NCBI RefSeq assembly: GCF_000189635.1
Contig: NW_002476241.1
Coordinates: 124,001 to 188,000 of the forward strand
Length of the DNA stretch: 64,000 nt
Direction: 5' to 3'
Source: Tetrahymena thermophila SB210
Lineage: Eukaryota; Ciliophora; Oligohymenophorea; Hymenostomatida; Tetrahymenidae
Position numbers and translations under genes: made by a program. Shown piece after piece: positions 39,459 to 51,200 of the stretch. How positions within the stretch are numbered: position 1 is the stretch's first letter; each line of letters begins with the position of its first letter. Below the pieces are notes generated by a model. It was given only the letters and a program-made list of their open reading frames with translations. It ran no database searches and was not told the origin of the DNA.

Positions 39459-40788
39459 CTCAATTTTTAAATTTCTAAAAAAACTTTTAATATCTCTAAT
39501 GAATTCTTTTAAATTATAAAATATTCTTTCTATTAATCATTTAATATAATTATAAATAATATCAATTAAATAATCAATATAATAAATCAATTTAACTTCT
39601 AAAATAAATTTCCTTTTATCTAAAAAAAAATAATAATTTTATTGCATTTCTTGTTAAAAACCTAATAATTTAAGTCAAGAAAAAATAAATTTAATATGCA
39701 ATAAGTAATTTTAGAAAATTTTTGTAAAATACTTCTCTATAAAAATCAGCAAGCGAGTATTATTCGATTTTAAATTTAGTGATATACTATCATCAAGAGC
39801 AAAATATGAATAAAAAAAATATTTTTTTGGCAATTTTATATCATTAAGATTCTTATAATGCTAAAAAATGTTGCTAAAAATTATATAAATTAACAACCTA
39901 ACTAACCTTGACAAGCATTTCAAAAAAATTTATGAAAATAGATTAAAACATTATAAATTAAATTTACTTAGGATGGATTGTATCAAGTAGAGTGGATATT
40001 TTAATATATCATTAAATAAATTTGTTAATTATAAAACAGGATAATTGTGATAAAATGTATTTATTTATTTTAAATAGTATTTAGCTACTTATATACATTT
40101 TAAGATAGAAAAATATAAACTAAAATAATTCTGAATTAAAATAAAAATTTGATTATAAATTAATGAAATAAGTTGAATAATAAAAATAGTGAATGTAATA
40201 ATAAATTTATTTTTAATCAAAGAAATTTAAGTTAAAAAAAGCCGAATTATTTTATTTAAGATAAAAAAAGATAATTTAATTAAGTTTTAAAATTTTTTAA
40301 ATTAAAATGAATTAATTAATTATTTTTAATTGAAATAAAGCTATTCACCATTAAATAAAATTACAAGAAAAAACACCAAGAAGAATAAAAATTACTTTTT
40401 AGTACTTTTGATATTCAAACATTACTTTTATAAACTAAGAATAAACCATTTTTTCTTCTTATAAAAAATTTTATTTGAAAATTATTAAAGATAAAAACAC
40501 TTTCTCTCTTCTCTAAACTAAAAATAACATTTTAAATATTTCATTTATTTAAAAAAAACTAAAATAAAAACTATTTAGGGTATTAGTAAATATATTTTAA
40601 AGCATATATTTTATGTCTAACTAATTAAATTTATTTTGATTCATAAGACTATAAAACATTTTTTAATAAATCTAATCCAATACTTACAATTTTTTAAAGA
40701 AAGTTTATTACTTACAAACAGAAAGATAATATTTTTACTATAATTCTAAAAATTCATATATACTTTGATGTTAGATTTCTTAAATGGG
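39459..40788. other. AT-rich spacer, no gene seen
   Basis: Spacer between two minus-strand genes. There are long A/T runs and no open frame with coding character; the promoter of the thioredoxin-like gene must lie at its left end. Confidence 0.55.
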
Positions 40789-41793
40789 TCATTCTTTTTA
40801 CTAAGCTGAAATAAGAGTTTTTTTGTTATCTATTATACTTTTTAATACTAAAGATGATAATTAATCCTCTGACCTATTTCCATCGTAGAAACCTATAAAT
40901 TCTCCCTTAGTTCCCATTAAGAATGTATTTGTAGTGTGGTCCATTGTGTAAATTTTGCTTAAATCTCCATTATATTTTTTAAGTAAAGTTTTTAGTTCTT
41001 CATCATCAGGATCATAGTTAATTTTGTTGGCCACTACTTTAAATGATTTCAATGCTTACTTTAATTTGCTGTCATCAGTTGGAGATCCAGTTGCACCTAA
41101 AAAGGATGTATCATACATATCCAAATAATCTCTTATGATCTAAGGAGTATCTCTCTCAGGATCGACACTTATAAATAGGACTTTAATATCTAAGTCTTAG
41201 CCTTCAGGCATCTTTTTAATATGATTAAGTGCATTTCTAATTTTAATTAAATTAGCTGGACAAATGTCAGGACAATGACAGAAACCGAAATAAACTAGAT
41301 AGTATTTTCCCAAGAGAGATTAAGGAGTTATAGGATTGCCAGATGTATCAATTAACTCCCATTCATCTCCTATTTTAGCTTATCCTTTGTGAGATACTTT
41401 GACCTCATCAATTTTTTTAAGCTGAGATTACATCTCATTCAATTTGTAGACTATAAATAAAGCAGATGCTCCAATTGAAAGTAGAGCTAATTTAAACAAA
41501 GGAGTCATTTCTTAATCCTAGCTATCTTCATCTTTTTAATAGTCATCTTTGTTTTCTTTGGCATCTCTGAATCTATTTAATTTGATTTCTTCTACTTGAA
41601 TATCTTATTTTATTTTTTCTTCTCCTTCTTTTTATGGAGTCTCAGAAAAGCTGAAATTTGTGATTTTATTTAAAGAGTTCACAGCATAGTTATTTGGGAG
41701 CATATAGCGACTGAAAAATGTAGAATTTCCTCCATTTAAATTTAAAGTTCTCCTTAAAGTTTTCAACTAAAAAGTTTTTAATAAATTAATCAT
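40789..41793 (-). CDS. SCO1: SCO1/SenC-type mitochondrial copper chaperone
   Basis: This is a single exon of 334 residues. The N-terminus (first about 40 residues) is Arg/Lys/Ser-rich with almost no acidic residue, as in a mitochondrial presequence. An acidic linker follows, then one membrane span at about 100-118 (FKLALLSIGASALFIVYKL). The C-terminal domain is thioredoxin-like and contains the family core LVYFGFCHCPDICPANL, with the copper-binding C-x-x-x-C pair at Cys174 and Cys178. The distal ligand His286 lies in MDHTTNTFL, matching the conserved D-H-S/T motif. The strand VDPERDTP is also typical. The known role is delivery of copper to the CuA centre of cytochrome c oxidase subunit 2 in the inner mitochondrial membrane. 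An extra Cys172 precedes the motif. All key residues are present, so a functional protein is expected. Confidence 0.95.
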
Positions 41794-42288
41794 TCAGAGA
41801 GAATTTGCCAGAATTAGGGTTTAGAAATAAATAAAAGATATTAATTTTATTATAAATAATAAGAAATTTATTGAATTATTAAATTATATTTTAAATTAAA
41901 AACAAATTTTGTTCATTTTAAACTCACTAAAATATTTGTTGGTTGCATCCAAGCAAATGATTGATTTTTCAAATAAATTATTTGTTTGTTTGTTTTAAAA
42001 AATAAATAACTGTTTGTTTATGAGAAAAATATTTAGAGAATCAATTTATTAATTTATTGATAAAATTAAATATTTTATTTTAAAATACAAATGAATAATA
42101 AATAATTAGTTCTCCTCTGATTGAATAAAGATTTTAAAAATAGTCGAAATAATTAAATAAATAAATATATAATATTCTTGACTTTTCTTTTTTGTGTTTA
42201 ATTCAAATAGTCTAAAAAGCTGGGGCTGCTATTAAAAATACAAAACAAATTAATCTAAATTAAAATTAAATAATAAGCAGGATCAAAA
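41794..42288. other. Shared divergent promoter region
   Basis: This 495-base AT-rich interval separates two genes transcribed outwards: the SCO1 homologue and the small, probably mitochondrial protein at 42289. It is short for this window and must serve both promoters. No specific element is recognisable beyond A/T tracts. Confidence 0.5.
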
Positions 42289-42843
42289 ATGAACGCTGCA
42301 AGATTCCTCACTAAGTCCTTGTAACGATTTAATAAATAATCATCATCCAAAATAGCTAGCTGATTTAAATAGCATGTAGCACGTCTATCAGCGTTATTTG
42401 ATCAGCAAAAATTAATACCAAAAAATAAGCATTTATTAACTGATTTTTCAATTAAAACAGCTAATACAGTAAATCTATGGGAAGATTTAGTAGTGTATAA
42501 AGCATGGTTCCCATGAAGAACTATTCAAAATTTCTTGAGTAAAATTGAAAAAATTTAAAGAGTGATTGTAAAAAAACATTTTTTTAACTAATTTTGATTA
42601 GATGCAAATACGCTACCAATGAAATCGCTCTCAAGATGGGTACCCTTGTTGTCTTAAATCACAGAATCCTCTTAGAGAATATGAATTTAGCTTAGACCTT
42701 TATTACTGATGATGACGACGGTAATTCTTCGAATAAATTTATTTTAAAAGCTTAACAAAAATTCAACAATTTATTCTAATAAATTTTCTTGTATTAAAAT
42801 AGACGACGACCAAGATGAAGATCAAATGTAATTATTTTAATGA
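42289..42843 (+). CDS. Small, probably mitochondrial protein with an acidic C-terminus, four exons
   Basis: Exons are 42289-42320, 42461-42538, 42602-42720 and 42803-42843, giving 89 residues; all introns are GT..AG and the phases match. Exons 1 and 2 give a basic, Ser/Met-rich start (MNAARFLTKSFQYSKSMGRF) like a mitochondrial targeting peptide. Exon 3 encodes one hydrophobic-amphipathic helix around MGTLVVLNHRILLENMNLAQ. The end is a run of aspartates followed by QDEDQMQLFQ. I do not recognise it; a lineage-specific small subunit of a mitochondrial complex is a reasonable guess. It is divergent to SCO1. The first intron is 140 bases and unusually structured (see findings). The tight frame agreement over three junctions is the main evidence that the gene is real. 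Confidence 0.7.
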
Positions 42844-45560
42844 TAAAAGAGAACTCTTTTTTTTCGGCTTTAATGAGCAAAAAGTTCTTTAGTGATTCAA
42901 TTCTCCCAAACAAAACCCACAAACAATTGACGATGAAGTTTTTATTTATCTTTTTAAATTACACCCAAATTTATTTCTACACGAACAAATCATAAACTCT
43001 TTAGCTAATAATCGCTTGCCCCATTCATTTCAGTAATTTTACTTTATAAATGAAAGCAAAAGTAGTAGGAAGTCAAGCAGGCAAAGAAGTTAACATACAA
43101 ATTATCAATGTATTTATTAGTGATTTTAGCTCATTTAATTGATTGAAAACAAACAAACAAAAAAAACAAGCAAAATTCATTTAGCTAAGAGAATCAAAAA
43201 TTTTAATAATTTTTAAATCTTTAATTAAAATTTAATACAACTCCAAGATTTGATTTTCTGGAAATTTCAATTTTTAACATTCTTTTGCTTTGACTTTAAC
43301 AATGAATAAATAAATAATTAACTGAAATTTTGACTTTAATAAGTAATTTATTTTCCAAAAAATAAAGTGGTAGAGGAACTGTTGTTTGAGAAACATGCCC
43401 ACAAATAATCTTTCAATAAATCAATCAATCTATCAATCAATAATTATTCATTCATTCATTTATTAAATAATCTCACAAGTTTCTATTAATATATCAAAAG
43501 AAAATCCACCTCAATCAATTATTGAGTAGTTCAATTTATGAATGAATGAATGAGTGAATGAACAATATTATTTAATGAATTATTGTAAGAGTGAATAGTT
43601 AATTTTAAGACAGGTTAATTAAAATTAATTAATAAATAAACAAACAAACATAAAATAAAGAGAAATACTAAACACTAATCATTTAACTGTCTTTCAAATT
43701 ATCTATATATCAAGAAGATGATTGATTTTGAATCTATAAGATTGATTTGTTAATTTTTATATAAACACTCAAAAAAAAAAAGATTAAAATAATTAGATCC
43801 ACTTTATTAAAATATTATTTTTGTTATTTTTATATATCTAAGTTTGTTTGAGTGAAATAAATAAATAAGACAAATAAATAAATAAATGCCCTTTAATTTC
43901 AATTCAATCAGTTGATTTTTTTATTATTTTAGCTATCGTGTATCATTTATTCATTTATATTTCAACAATTTTTAAATCACTAAATTAACTATTGCTTATT
44001 TCTATTCTCTTTTTGTCAAATGGTTATAATAAATTAAGTACAAATAGTAGAAAATCAACATCAATAACACAAAGGAATACACTATGAAATTTGAAGAAGA
44101 GGAGATCACACAAATCACATAAATTCAACAATTGAGAGATAAGATAGCCATCTAAAGGATCAATTCTAGCTCTCCTAAACTCACTTCTCATAATTCAATT
44201 TGAACAGATTACTTTATATCGCTCTAATAAGTTGCTTAATCTTTAATAAATTGATGACATTAAACATATTTTGATGTTATATTATCACACAAGCTATCTG
44301 GAGGGTGCATGCTACTTAAATCTCATAAATTAAGAACAATCTAAAATTATTAAAAATTAAATAAATTTAAATACCTATATAAATAAAATAATCTTCTCTT
44401 CTTACTCATAGGTACTCACTTACACGTGATGAAAATTATGTGTAGCTTTAGCTTGAAGAAGATAAAAATTTTTACAATAAAAAGTGTAGGTAATATAAAC
44501 AAGCAACATTTTATCTTAAATTAATAGTTAGTAAGCACTAAAGTATTACTACTAGCAACAATAAATAAATAAATCAACCAAACAAAAGATAAATATTTAA
44601 ATAAATTTTAAAATCCAAAAACAGCCATCTTAATACTAAAATATTAATAATCTTTCAGTTATTTTGTATTTATATACCTTCACTTCATATTGCATTTATT
44701 AAATCTTTTAAAAGCTAAAAATTAGCTTAATTATTTAAAATCTTTAAAAAGTTTCATTTTTATTTTTTAAATTAAAAATTAATTTGTTTTTTAATTGAAA
44801 TATATTCAAATTATAATTTATATTCAATTAAATTATAATATTTATTGATTAAATTTAAGAAATATTTCCATTGAATAAATATAAAGTGATCATTGAATAT
44901 TTATTACTTAAATAAATCAATCTAAAATAAAACTTATCACAAAAATAGTTTTTTAGAAATTAATAATTTAATCAGAAATGTTAAAAATTTAATTCAATAA
45001 TATTAAAAATCACTGTTTTAAATAAATTTACATTAAAAATCAAGCTTTTTAGATTAACATTTTTTTATTAAATTAATTTGCTTTCTAAAAATGATTATTC
45101 TAATTAAATTTGTATAATAATAATTTAATTTTTAAATTAATTTGCTAACCAAAAATATCTATTTTATTGAATTTAAATTTACAAAATAAATTTAAATTTA
45201 ATATTTTGTCTATAAAAAATTAATAATAATTTAAATATTAAAAAACCAAAAAAAATACTTAAATAAAAATAATACATATATTTTTAAAAAACAACAACAT
45301 TTAAAAACAATTAGCTATTTTTTCACAAATAAATATTTAAAATTTATTATTATTTTTTTAATTTATTTTTACTATTAATTAAATGTTAAATCAAGATTTA
45401 TAAATTAAAAAATAGATTTTAAATATGATTCAAATATTTAAAATGTTAGCTTATTATTATAAATATATATAGTTTCTTTAGAATAGTTGCAGTTTTATTA
45501 ATCCAATAAGATTAAAAAAATCTAAATTACTAATATAAATTATACACATACAAATAAAAT
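42844..45560. other. AT-rich spacer with inverted ATTC/GAAT repeats and weak open frames
   Basis: The region has two oppositely oriented tetranucleotide tracts (43411-43461 and 43538-43563). A short open frame starts at 44094 (MKFEEEEITQITQIQ) and is followed, one frame away, by HILMLYYHTSYLEGACYLN near 44262-44320. No splice that joins them could be found, so I do not call a gene. The rest, 44580-45560, is extremely AT-rich. Confidence 0.5.
43411..43563. repeat. Inverted pair of ATTC / GAAT tetranucleotide tracts
   Basis: The left arm (about 43447-43461) is (ATTC)3-like, preceded by CAAT units. The right arm (43538-43563) is its complement, GAAT/GAGT units. The arms are separated by about 75 bases and could fold into an imperfect hairpin. 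Confidence 0.7.
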
Positions 45561-46303
45561 TCAATTGGTTTTAACTTCTTCTTAAGTAGTATTTGTATTA
45601 GCTGTTTTGGCAGCGTAATCCTTTTTAATTTTTTTAAGTTTGTCCATTAATTTACCAGCATCAGTGAAAGAATTAGCAGAGTATTTTTTAAGCTTGAAAC
45701 AGAAATCAGTCAAATCTTCCTTGTTTTTGAACTCGGTTTTAGCATGCTCTAAGATCTCTGTTAATCCATCATAACGAGCTTTAAACTCAGATTCGAGAAC
45801 AATTTTTGCTAATGGTTAAATTTCTTCTAAAATAGCAGTAAGTTTTTCGCTTTCCTTTTAAATATTTTCATTGAGTTTTTCAACATGTGATTAATTTGTG
45901 GGATCTCCCTTGGTTTTGAAGTGCTCCTTGTGTCTAAGAATTGCTTCTAAAACTTATGTAATTTAAGCAATAACCTTTTTGAAATTCAAAAATTAGTTTC
46001 TTTCTTAGCTGATTTAGTCGTATTCAGGACCATAGTTAATTTCTTTAGGCTAATCGTTAATATATTCATTTAAGTTGTTGACATTAGAAGGATACCTTTA
46101 TGATATTAAAAAATAATAAGATTTTAGAACATTTTTAAACTTTATTACATGGTGTTCATAGACTCAGGAACTCTCACACCTCCAATAGGTACGGGTGTCT
46201 TATCACCTTAGTGATATAAAGGATTGTTTGGGTCAAATTGGGCTCTGAATTATTCCTCAGAGTGTTCAATCATTGCTTAAAGATTATCTTTGCTTTATTC
46301 CAT
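45561..46303 (-). CDS. Helical, Lys/Glu-rich protein of unknown function, two exons
   Basis: Exon 1 is 46149-46303 and exon 2 is 45561-46095; the intron is 53 bases (GTAATAAA..TAAAG). The protein has 229 residues. The first 50 residues contain a Pro/Gly/Val stretch (PVPIGGVRVPESMNTM). From about residue 70 it is continuously helical and charged, with probable coiled-coil segments (VIAQITQVLEAILRHKEHF; KLNENIQKESEKLTAILEEI; FKLKKYSANSFTDAGKLMDKL). There is no membrane span, cysteine motif or known signature. Codon use (AAG, GAA, GCT, CTT) is that of a moderately expressed gene. It might be a structural or complex subunit; I cannot be more specific. Confidence 0.8.
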
Positions 46304-47540
46304 TTTATCTATGAATGCTTTATTTTTATTTTTTTATAAAGATTTTGATTTTTACTAATTTAGATATTTTTAAATTTTTTGAAAATTTTTAAAGAGTTAT
46401 TAAATATTTCGCTAGCAGCTTAAGAAGCTTATTATTTATATGTTTAATATATAACTTAAATATCTTCTATGATATTTTAATGATTTGTCAATCATAGAAA
46501 AATTGCTAGCTGTCAGTCAGTCAGTAAACATCATCCACATCAAATTGTTACAATAATTCACTAAAATCTATTTAAATAAAACAAATAAATTTTTCTATAT
46601 TTAAAATAGCAATAAAATGAAATAATTAATACACATTTTTATAATTGACAAATATTTGAATTAATTTACAATAACAAATAAATAAATAAATATTTGTATT
46701 AATATATCAATCAGATTGTATTTATTAGAGAAGATATAAAAACCATAAAAGATGTACAAATTAGAATTTACTTCAATTTAAAGCATAATTTTCGAAAAAT
46801 TAAATTTTATCATTTTGAAATATTAATTTGTCAAATATGAAAAATATCTTAAATTTCAGTAAAGACTTGTAAAAGAATGTTATTAGATGGATATTATTTA
46901 ATTAGAAATAAAAAGTACTTTGAAATTATTTTATTTTTTATAAATTTAGATTCACCTATTTAACTAAATCTTAAAATACAAATAAATTCATTTTTTAAAA
47001 TGTGTTAAATAATTTAGTTGATATTTTGTTTTGTACATCTGATTTGTTTAATTTAGCGCTTAAAAATATAAAAGAGTTTATCAAAATAGGTTTGATAAAA
47101 ATATCAAGCAAATTGAAGATATTAGTATATTTTAAATATTTATTTAATTTATTATTTTTTTTATATTTTATTTCGAGTTGTAATAGGAACAAGACTTTTA
47201 AGTTTAAAATGTGCCATATTTAGCATGAATTTATTCTATTGTTTCTATTTATTTAGAGAAAATGTTATTTTGTTTGTGATTATGCCATTTTTTATCATAA
47301 AAAATAATTAATTAACACCATTATTTTTGTTTTAAATTTTTTAGAAATATTTAAAAAATAAATTGTTTGCTCTTATCATATGAAATATTTTAGAAGTTAT
47401 TTATTTTAATAGCTGTTTTATCTGAGATGATTTAAATTATACTTGAATGACTTTTAAAAATGTTAAATTGATTGAATATGATTACAAATAAAAATATATA
47501 ATTATCAACTAAAAATATAGAAAACACTTAATCCTAATTA
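46304..47540. other. AT-rich spacer, no gene seen
   Basis: It contains a short GTCA/GTCAGTCA repeat near 46513-46527. The overlapping plus and minus open frames around 46995-47223 are low-complexity, hydrophobic and Lys/Asn-only, so they are treated as chance. It carries the 5' region of the 46303 gene. Confidence 0.55.
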
Positions 47541-47831
47541 TCAGCTTGATGCTCCTTAGCTTTCAGTAAAAACTATAATTTCTATTTTAGATGAATCACA
47601 ACTTTAGAACTCATCTCCTACTCTTTTATTAGAATCATTACTTATTCTTTAGCCATTATACATCAATCTAACTGATTTAACATCTGTACTAACTAATTCT
47701 GCAATAGCTTCAAAAAATTCACCTAAAGTTAGCTATTTTTCAATATTAGCGTCAAACTATTGATTCAATCTAGGTATTTAAATGCTAAATTTGTATTAGT
47801 CACCGTTTTCAAGTTCAATTTAATCATCCAT
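47541..47831 (-). CDS. Ubiquitin-fold (ubiquitin-like) protein
   Basis: This is a single exon of 96 residues, ATG at 47831-47829 and TGA at 47543-47541. After a short acidic start the order of elements matches a beta-grasp ubiquitin fold: a strand pair KFSIQIPRL, the turn to a helix LTLGEFFEAIAELVS, the strand VKSVRLMYNGQRIS (matching ubiquitin's RLIFAGKQL region), an acidic loop, and the final strand KIEIIVF. The protein does not end in Gly-Gly; it ends SQGASS, so it would not be conjugated as it stands. It could be a ubiquitin-like domain protein acting as a binding module. The name beyond the fold is unknown. A second upstream exon is not needed. Confidence 0.75.
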
Positions 47832-49945
47832 TTTTACAAAAATCTCAAAAGGATGCTATTTTTTTTATAAATTTAATAAAGTTTGTTAGAATAATTATTT
47901 AATGACTAATAATTTTAATAAAATAAATGAACAATTTGAGTAGAAAGAATAAATTAATTGTTAAATGAATAAATATCTCTTCAATAAAATATGTTTAGAG
48001 TGAAAATAATTTGATTAGAATATTTTGGTTTTTTTGCAACAAGTATAAAATTTCTTATTTTAAATCACTCAAATTATCTGCTAAGAAGGCTTATTATTTT
48101 ACTTAAAGTAAATTGATATAAAAGCTGAATTAAAAATAATTTTATCAAAGAATTTATTTCCTTTAAATAAATCTAAAAATTAATAAAAAATTATTTTATC
48201 ATTTCATCAAATTCATTGTTTAATTTCTTTTTTTAAATTTCGTTAAATTTAAAAACAAAAGATTTTAAAAATAAACAATTTTAAAAGATTTTTTAGTAAA
48301 TGAAAACCTTTATTTATTTATTTAAATATTAAAAAAAATATATTTTATATCAATTAATTAAAAAAAGAAATTTATATTCTGATTTTGTTTGTTAAATTTT
48401 TTTATGTTATATTTTAAATTAAGAATGATAAAAAATTTTAAAGCAGATCTAAAAATTTACTATATACATTGAGTAGTGACGATAGGATTATAGCGATTAT
48501 TTATGATTAGGAGGATACAATTTTGAAATTATTTTTTTTCCTTATTAAAAACTATTTTACAATGATTTTAGAGTAAGGAGCTAAAAAATCAAAAATAAAA
48601 TTTTTTCTCCCTCCTTTTTCAAGAATATTTATGATATTATTTTATTTATTTTTTTATTAATTACCTTTTTTGATATTTTTAGAAATGGAATAGATTTATT
48701 ATTTAAGTTAAATTCATTTTTGAATATATTAATGAAATAAATTAGGTTCAAATATATTTTTAAATCAAGTAAAATATAGATTAGAAAGGTCATTAATTAG
48801 TAATCGAAAGAAGTAATTTTAGTAATAATGCTTTAAATTCATTAATTAAAAAGTAATAAATTATTAAAAATATACAAAAGCCTATTTGAAATAAAATTAA
48901 TTAATGAGTGAATAAATTTCATACAAATAAGAGCAAGGATAGCAAATATTTGGGTTAATATTTAAATGAATTTTATTTAAATTATTTATAAAATAGTAAT
49001 AAGTATAACTTTTGGTAAGAAATACTTAATTAGGATAAATATTTTACTAACAATTCTTAAATATATTTATTTACTTTCTAAATTTCATCATAGAAGTCAA
49101 AACTTAATTATAAATTTTTACAAACTATGTATGTTTTATAATTATTTTTGACTTTAAGCTTAATGATAATAGGTATTTATTTTAACTAATAATTATAACT
49201 TTTAGTAGCATCTCTCATTAATGTTTGATAAAATAATGTTTTAACAAATAAGTATTTATATACATGGATAACTAAGAAATAATTTAAATAGTTTTATTCA
49301 TTTACAATTTAATTAATATTTATTTTTTTATAATAAAATCTTCTTTGAATAAAGATTGATTGTGATTGAATAGTAATAATGTTAGATTTATTAATAGTTT
49401 AAGTAATAATATTTAATAACCATTCCTTCGTTCTTTCATTATTTTTTATAAAAAGTTAGTTTTAAAAAGAAATAGTTGATAGAGTAGTAAATAAATAAAT
49501 AATTTTATTTTTAAATTATATTTGATTTGCTTTTATCGTAAATAAGTTATTTACTTTGCTAAAAAAAGCAATCAAGATAGATTATGTATTGGTTTATTTG
49601 GTATTTTACAAAGCTTTATGTTTCATCTATTAGATTTTATTGTTCAAATATATCAATTGAAATTAATTTTTGTTTTAACTAGAACTTTTATTATAAATAT
49701 CAAAATCAATCAATCATTCATTCATTAGATTAATATCAAAGGAGTATTTATTTTCTTGTGTTTATTATTAACAATTATTATAATTCTAATTATAGATTTT
49801 TACTTCAGATGAAAATCAAAATTTTTTTAATTGTCTGAAAATTAAGAACTAAAAGTTATCTAGCTTAGTTTATTTACTATTTATAAACACAGCTTTCTAT
49901 TTGATTCATTGATTGATTGAATAAAGAATAATTGATTATTATTTT
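47832..49945. other. AT-rich spacer, no gene seen
   Basis: About 2.1 kb between two minus-strand genes. It is dominated by A/T runs, with one somewhat more G-rich patch near 48470-48515 (AGTAGTGACGATAGGATTATAGCG) that has no coding frame. Nothing else was recognised. Confidence 0.55.
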
Positions 49946-50915
49946 TCATTTTTGTGGTAATTGCTTGGATTTTAGAACTTTTTGCAGAGGGTTATTATTA
50001 TACTTAACGATTTCATTTTTAATTTCAAATTCTTTCATAAATTCCTTTATGTTGTCAGTAATATCTTCTCTCACTTCGAATTAGTTGTTTGTCATTTCCT
50101 TTGGGAAAACCACTTTAACTTTTCTATTCTTTTCTTTTAACACTTTAGAGAGTTATATTGTATGATCTGGTATTATTTTGATATCTTTTTCTCCATGGAT
50201 GAACAATGTAGGAGATTTTATCTTTTCCATCATTTGCATATTATTGAATTTTTCTATGTATTCTCCTTCTACTTTTTGATCTAAGTCCTAAAGGAGTTGC
50301 TTGACGGTGGTAAAAGGACTCATCAATATCACACCTCCTGGGCTTCTTTCCGAAGCTAAAAAACAAGCTGGACCTGTTCCTATAGACCTTCCAAATAGCA
50401 GTATGTTTTTCTCTGGGATGTGCAATTCATTTGTAATATAATCGTATACTCTCAGAGAGTCTAATTTTATTTATTCTGCAGAAGCTTGAGTTTCTTAGTA
50501 AATTCCATATCCAGGATATTCCATTTCAATAATATTTACGCATAATTCAGTTTAAATGAGTTCAAGTAAATATTAAGGATGACCTGCATCCTCACCATTG
50601 CCATGGAAGTATATCAAGACTATATTAGAGGAGTCTTCTTCTTCTTTGAATGGAAACACAAGAAGAGGCATCTACAATTCGTGGAAGCTGGAATCTTTTA
50701 TTATAAAAATATTTGATGAGTTTTTTTGTTTGTATTTTGATATGTTTAAAGTAGGAATTAATAAAATGTAATTATGTGATTTTACCTTTATTAATGATCT
50801 GGTGGTTAACATCAACCGTAGTAATTTTAATTAGCTTAACACATTCATCATCTTAAAAACGCTCTTCACTATAGCTAGGCTTTGGAGCTGGGAATAACTT
50901 TTTTTCTAAGCTCAT
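49946..50915 (-). CDS. ABHD17-like serine alpha/beta hydrolase (catalytic His apparently replaced)
   Basis: Exon 1 is 50786-50915 and exon 2 is 49946-50694; the intron is 91 bases. The protein has 292 residues. It shows the standard alpha/beta-hydrolase order: the oxyanion strand YFHGNGEDAGH (residues 72-82), EYPGYG (102-107), the nucleophile elbow GRSIGTGPA with Ser147, SPFTT, and the acid strand FIHGEKD with Asp214. These match the ABHD17/ABHD13 group, which in animals depalmitoylates membrane proteins (family knowledge). The third catalytic residue is normally a His in an M-T-H-N type motif; here the aligned stretch reads KEMTNNQF, with Asn246 where His is expected. ABHD17's N-terminal Cys cluster for palmitoylation is also absent. 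It may be catalytically weak, use another His (His221 is near), or be a pseudoenzyme. Confidence 0.85.
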
Positions 50916-51200
50916 TTTTGGCTGAATACTTGCTTTTTTTGTTTAATTATGTTTATTTTGCTAATGATTAATTTGAATTGCTAATGATTAATCTGAATGA
51001 TTGATTATTAATGAGTAAGAATCTAAAAAATCTTTGTTAATATTAATTACTATAATTTAAGATTATTAATGATTATTAATTTTTATAAGCTTGTCTCTTT
51101 AAATGATATATATATATATATATTCTTAAATTGTGACTATCGTTTAAATAATGTAATCCAATATATTTTAATCATAAATAAAATTATTAAATAGTTAGTA
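50916..51200. other. Short spacer with (AT)n tract
   Basis: Low-complexity DNA with repeated GATTATTAAT units and an (AT)n run at 51106-51123 separates the hydrolase gene from the putative gene upstream. It is open in the hydrolase frame, but its composition is that of spacer. Confidence 0.5.
51106..51123. repeat. (AT)9 microsatellite
   Basis: An uninterrupted alternating AT tract of about 18 bases. Confidence 0.9.

Noticed and set aside
42870..43142. Open frame MSKKFFSDSILPNK... just after the small mitochondrial-type gene
   Set aside because: Length is within chance expectation for one stop codon, composition drifts to spacer, and no motif is seen.
44094..44560. Possible small gene (MKFEEEEITQ... 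followed by HILMLYYHTSYLEG...)
   Set aside because: The two protein-like pieces lie in different frames and there is no GT..AG pair that joins them, so no consistent gene model exists.
46995..47223. Overlapping open frames on both strands
   Set aside because: They are mirror products of AT-rich sequence, made almost only of Lys, Asn, Ile, Leu and Phe, with no start context or homologue-like pattern.
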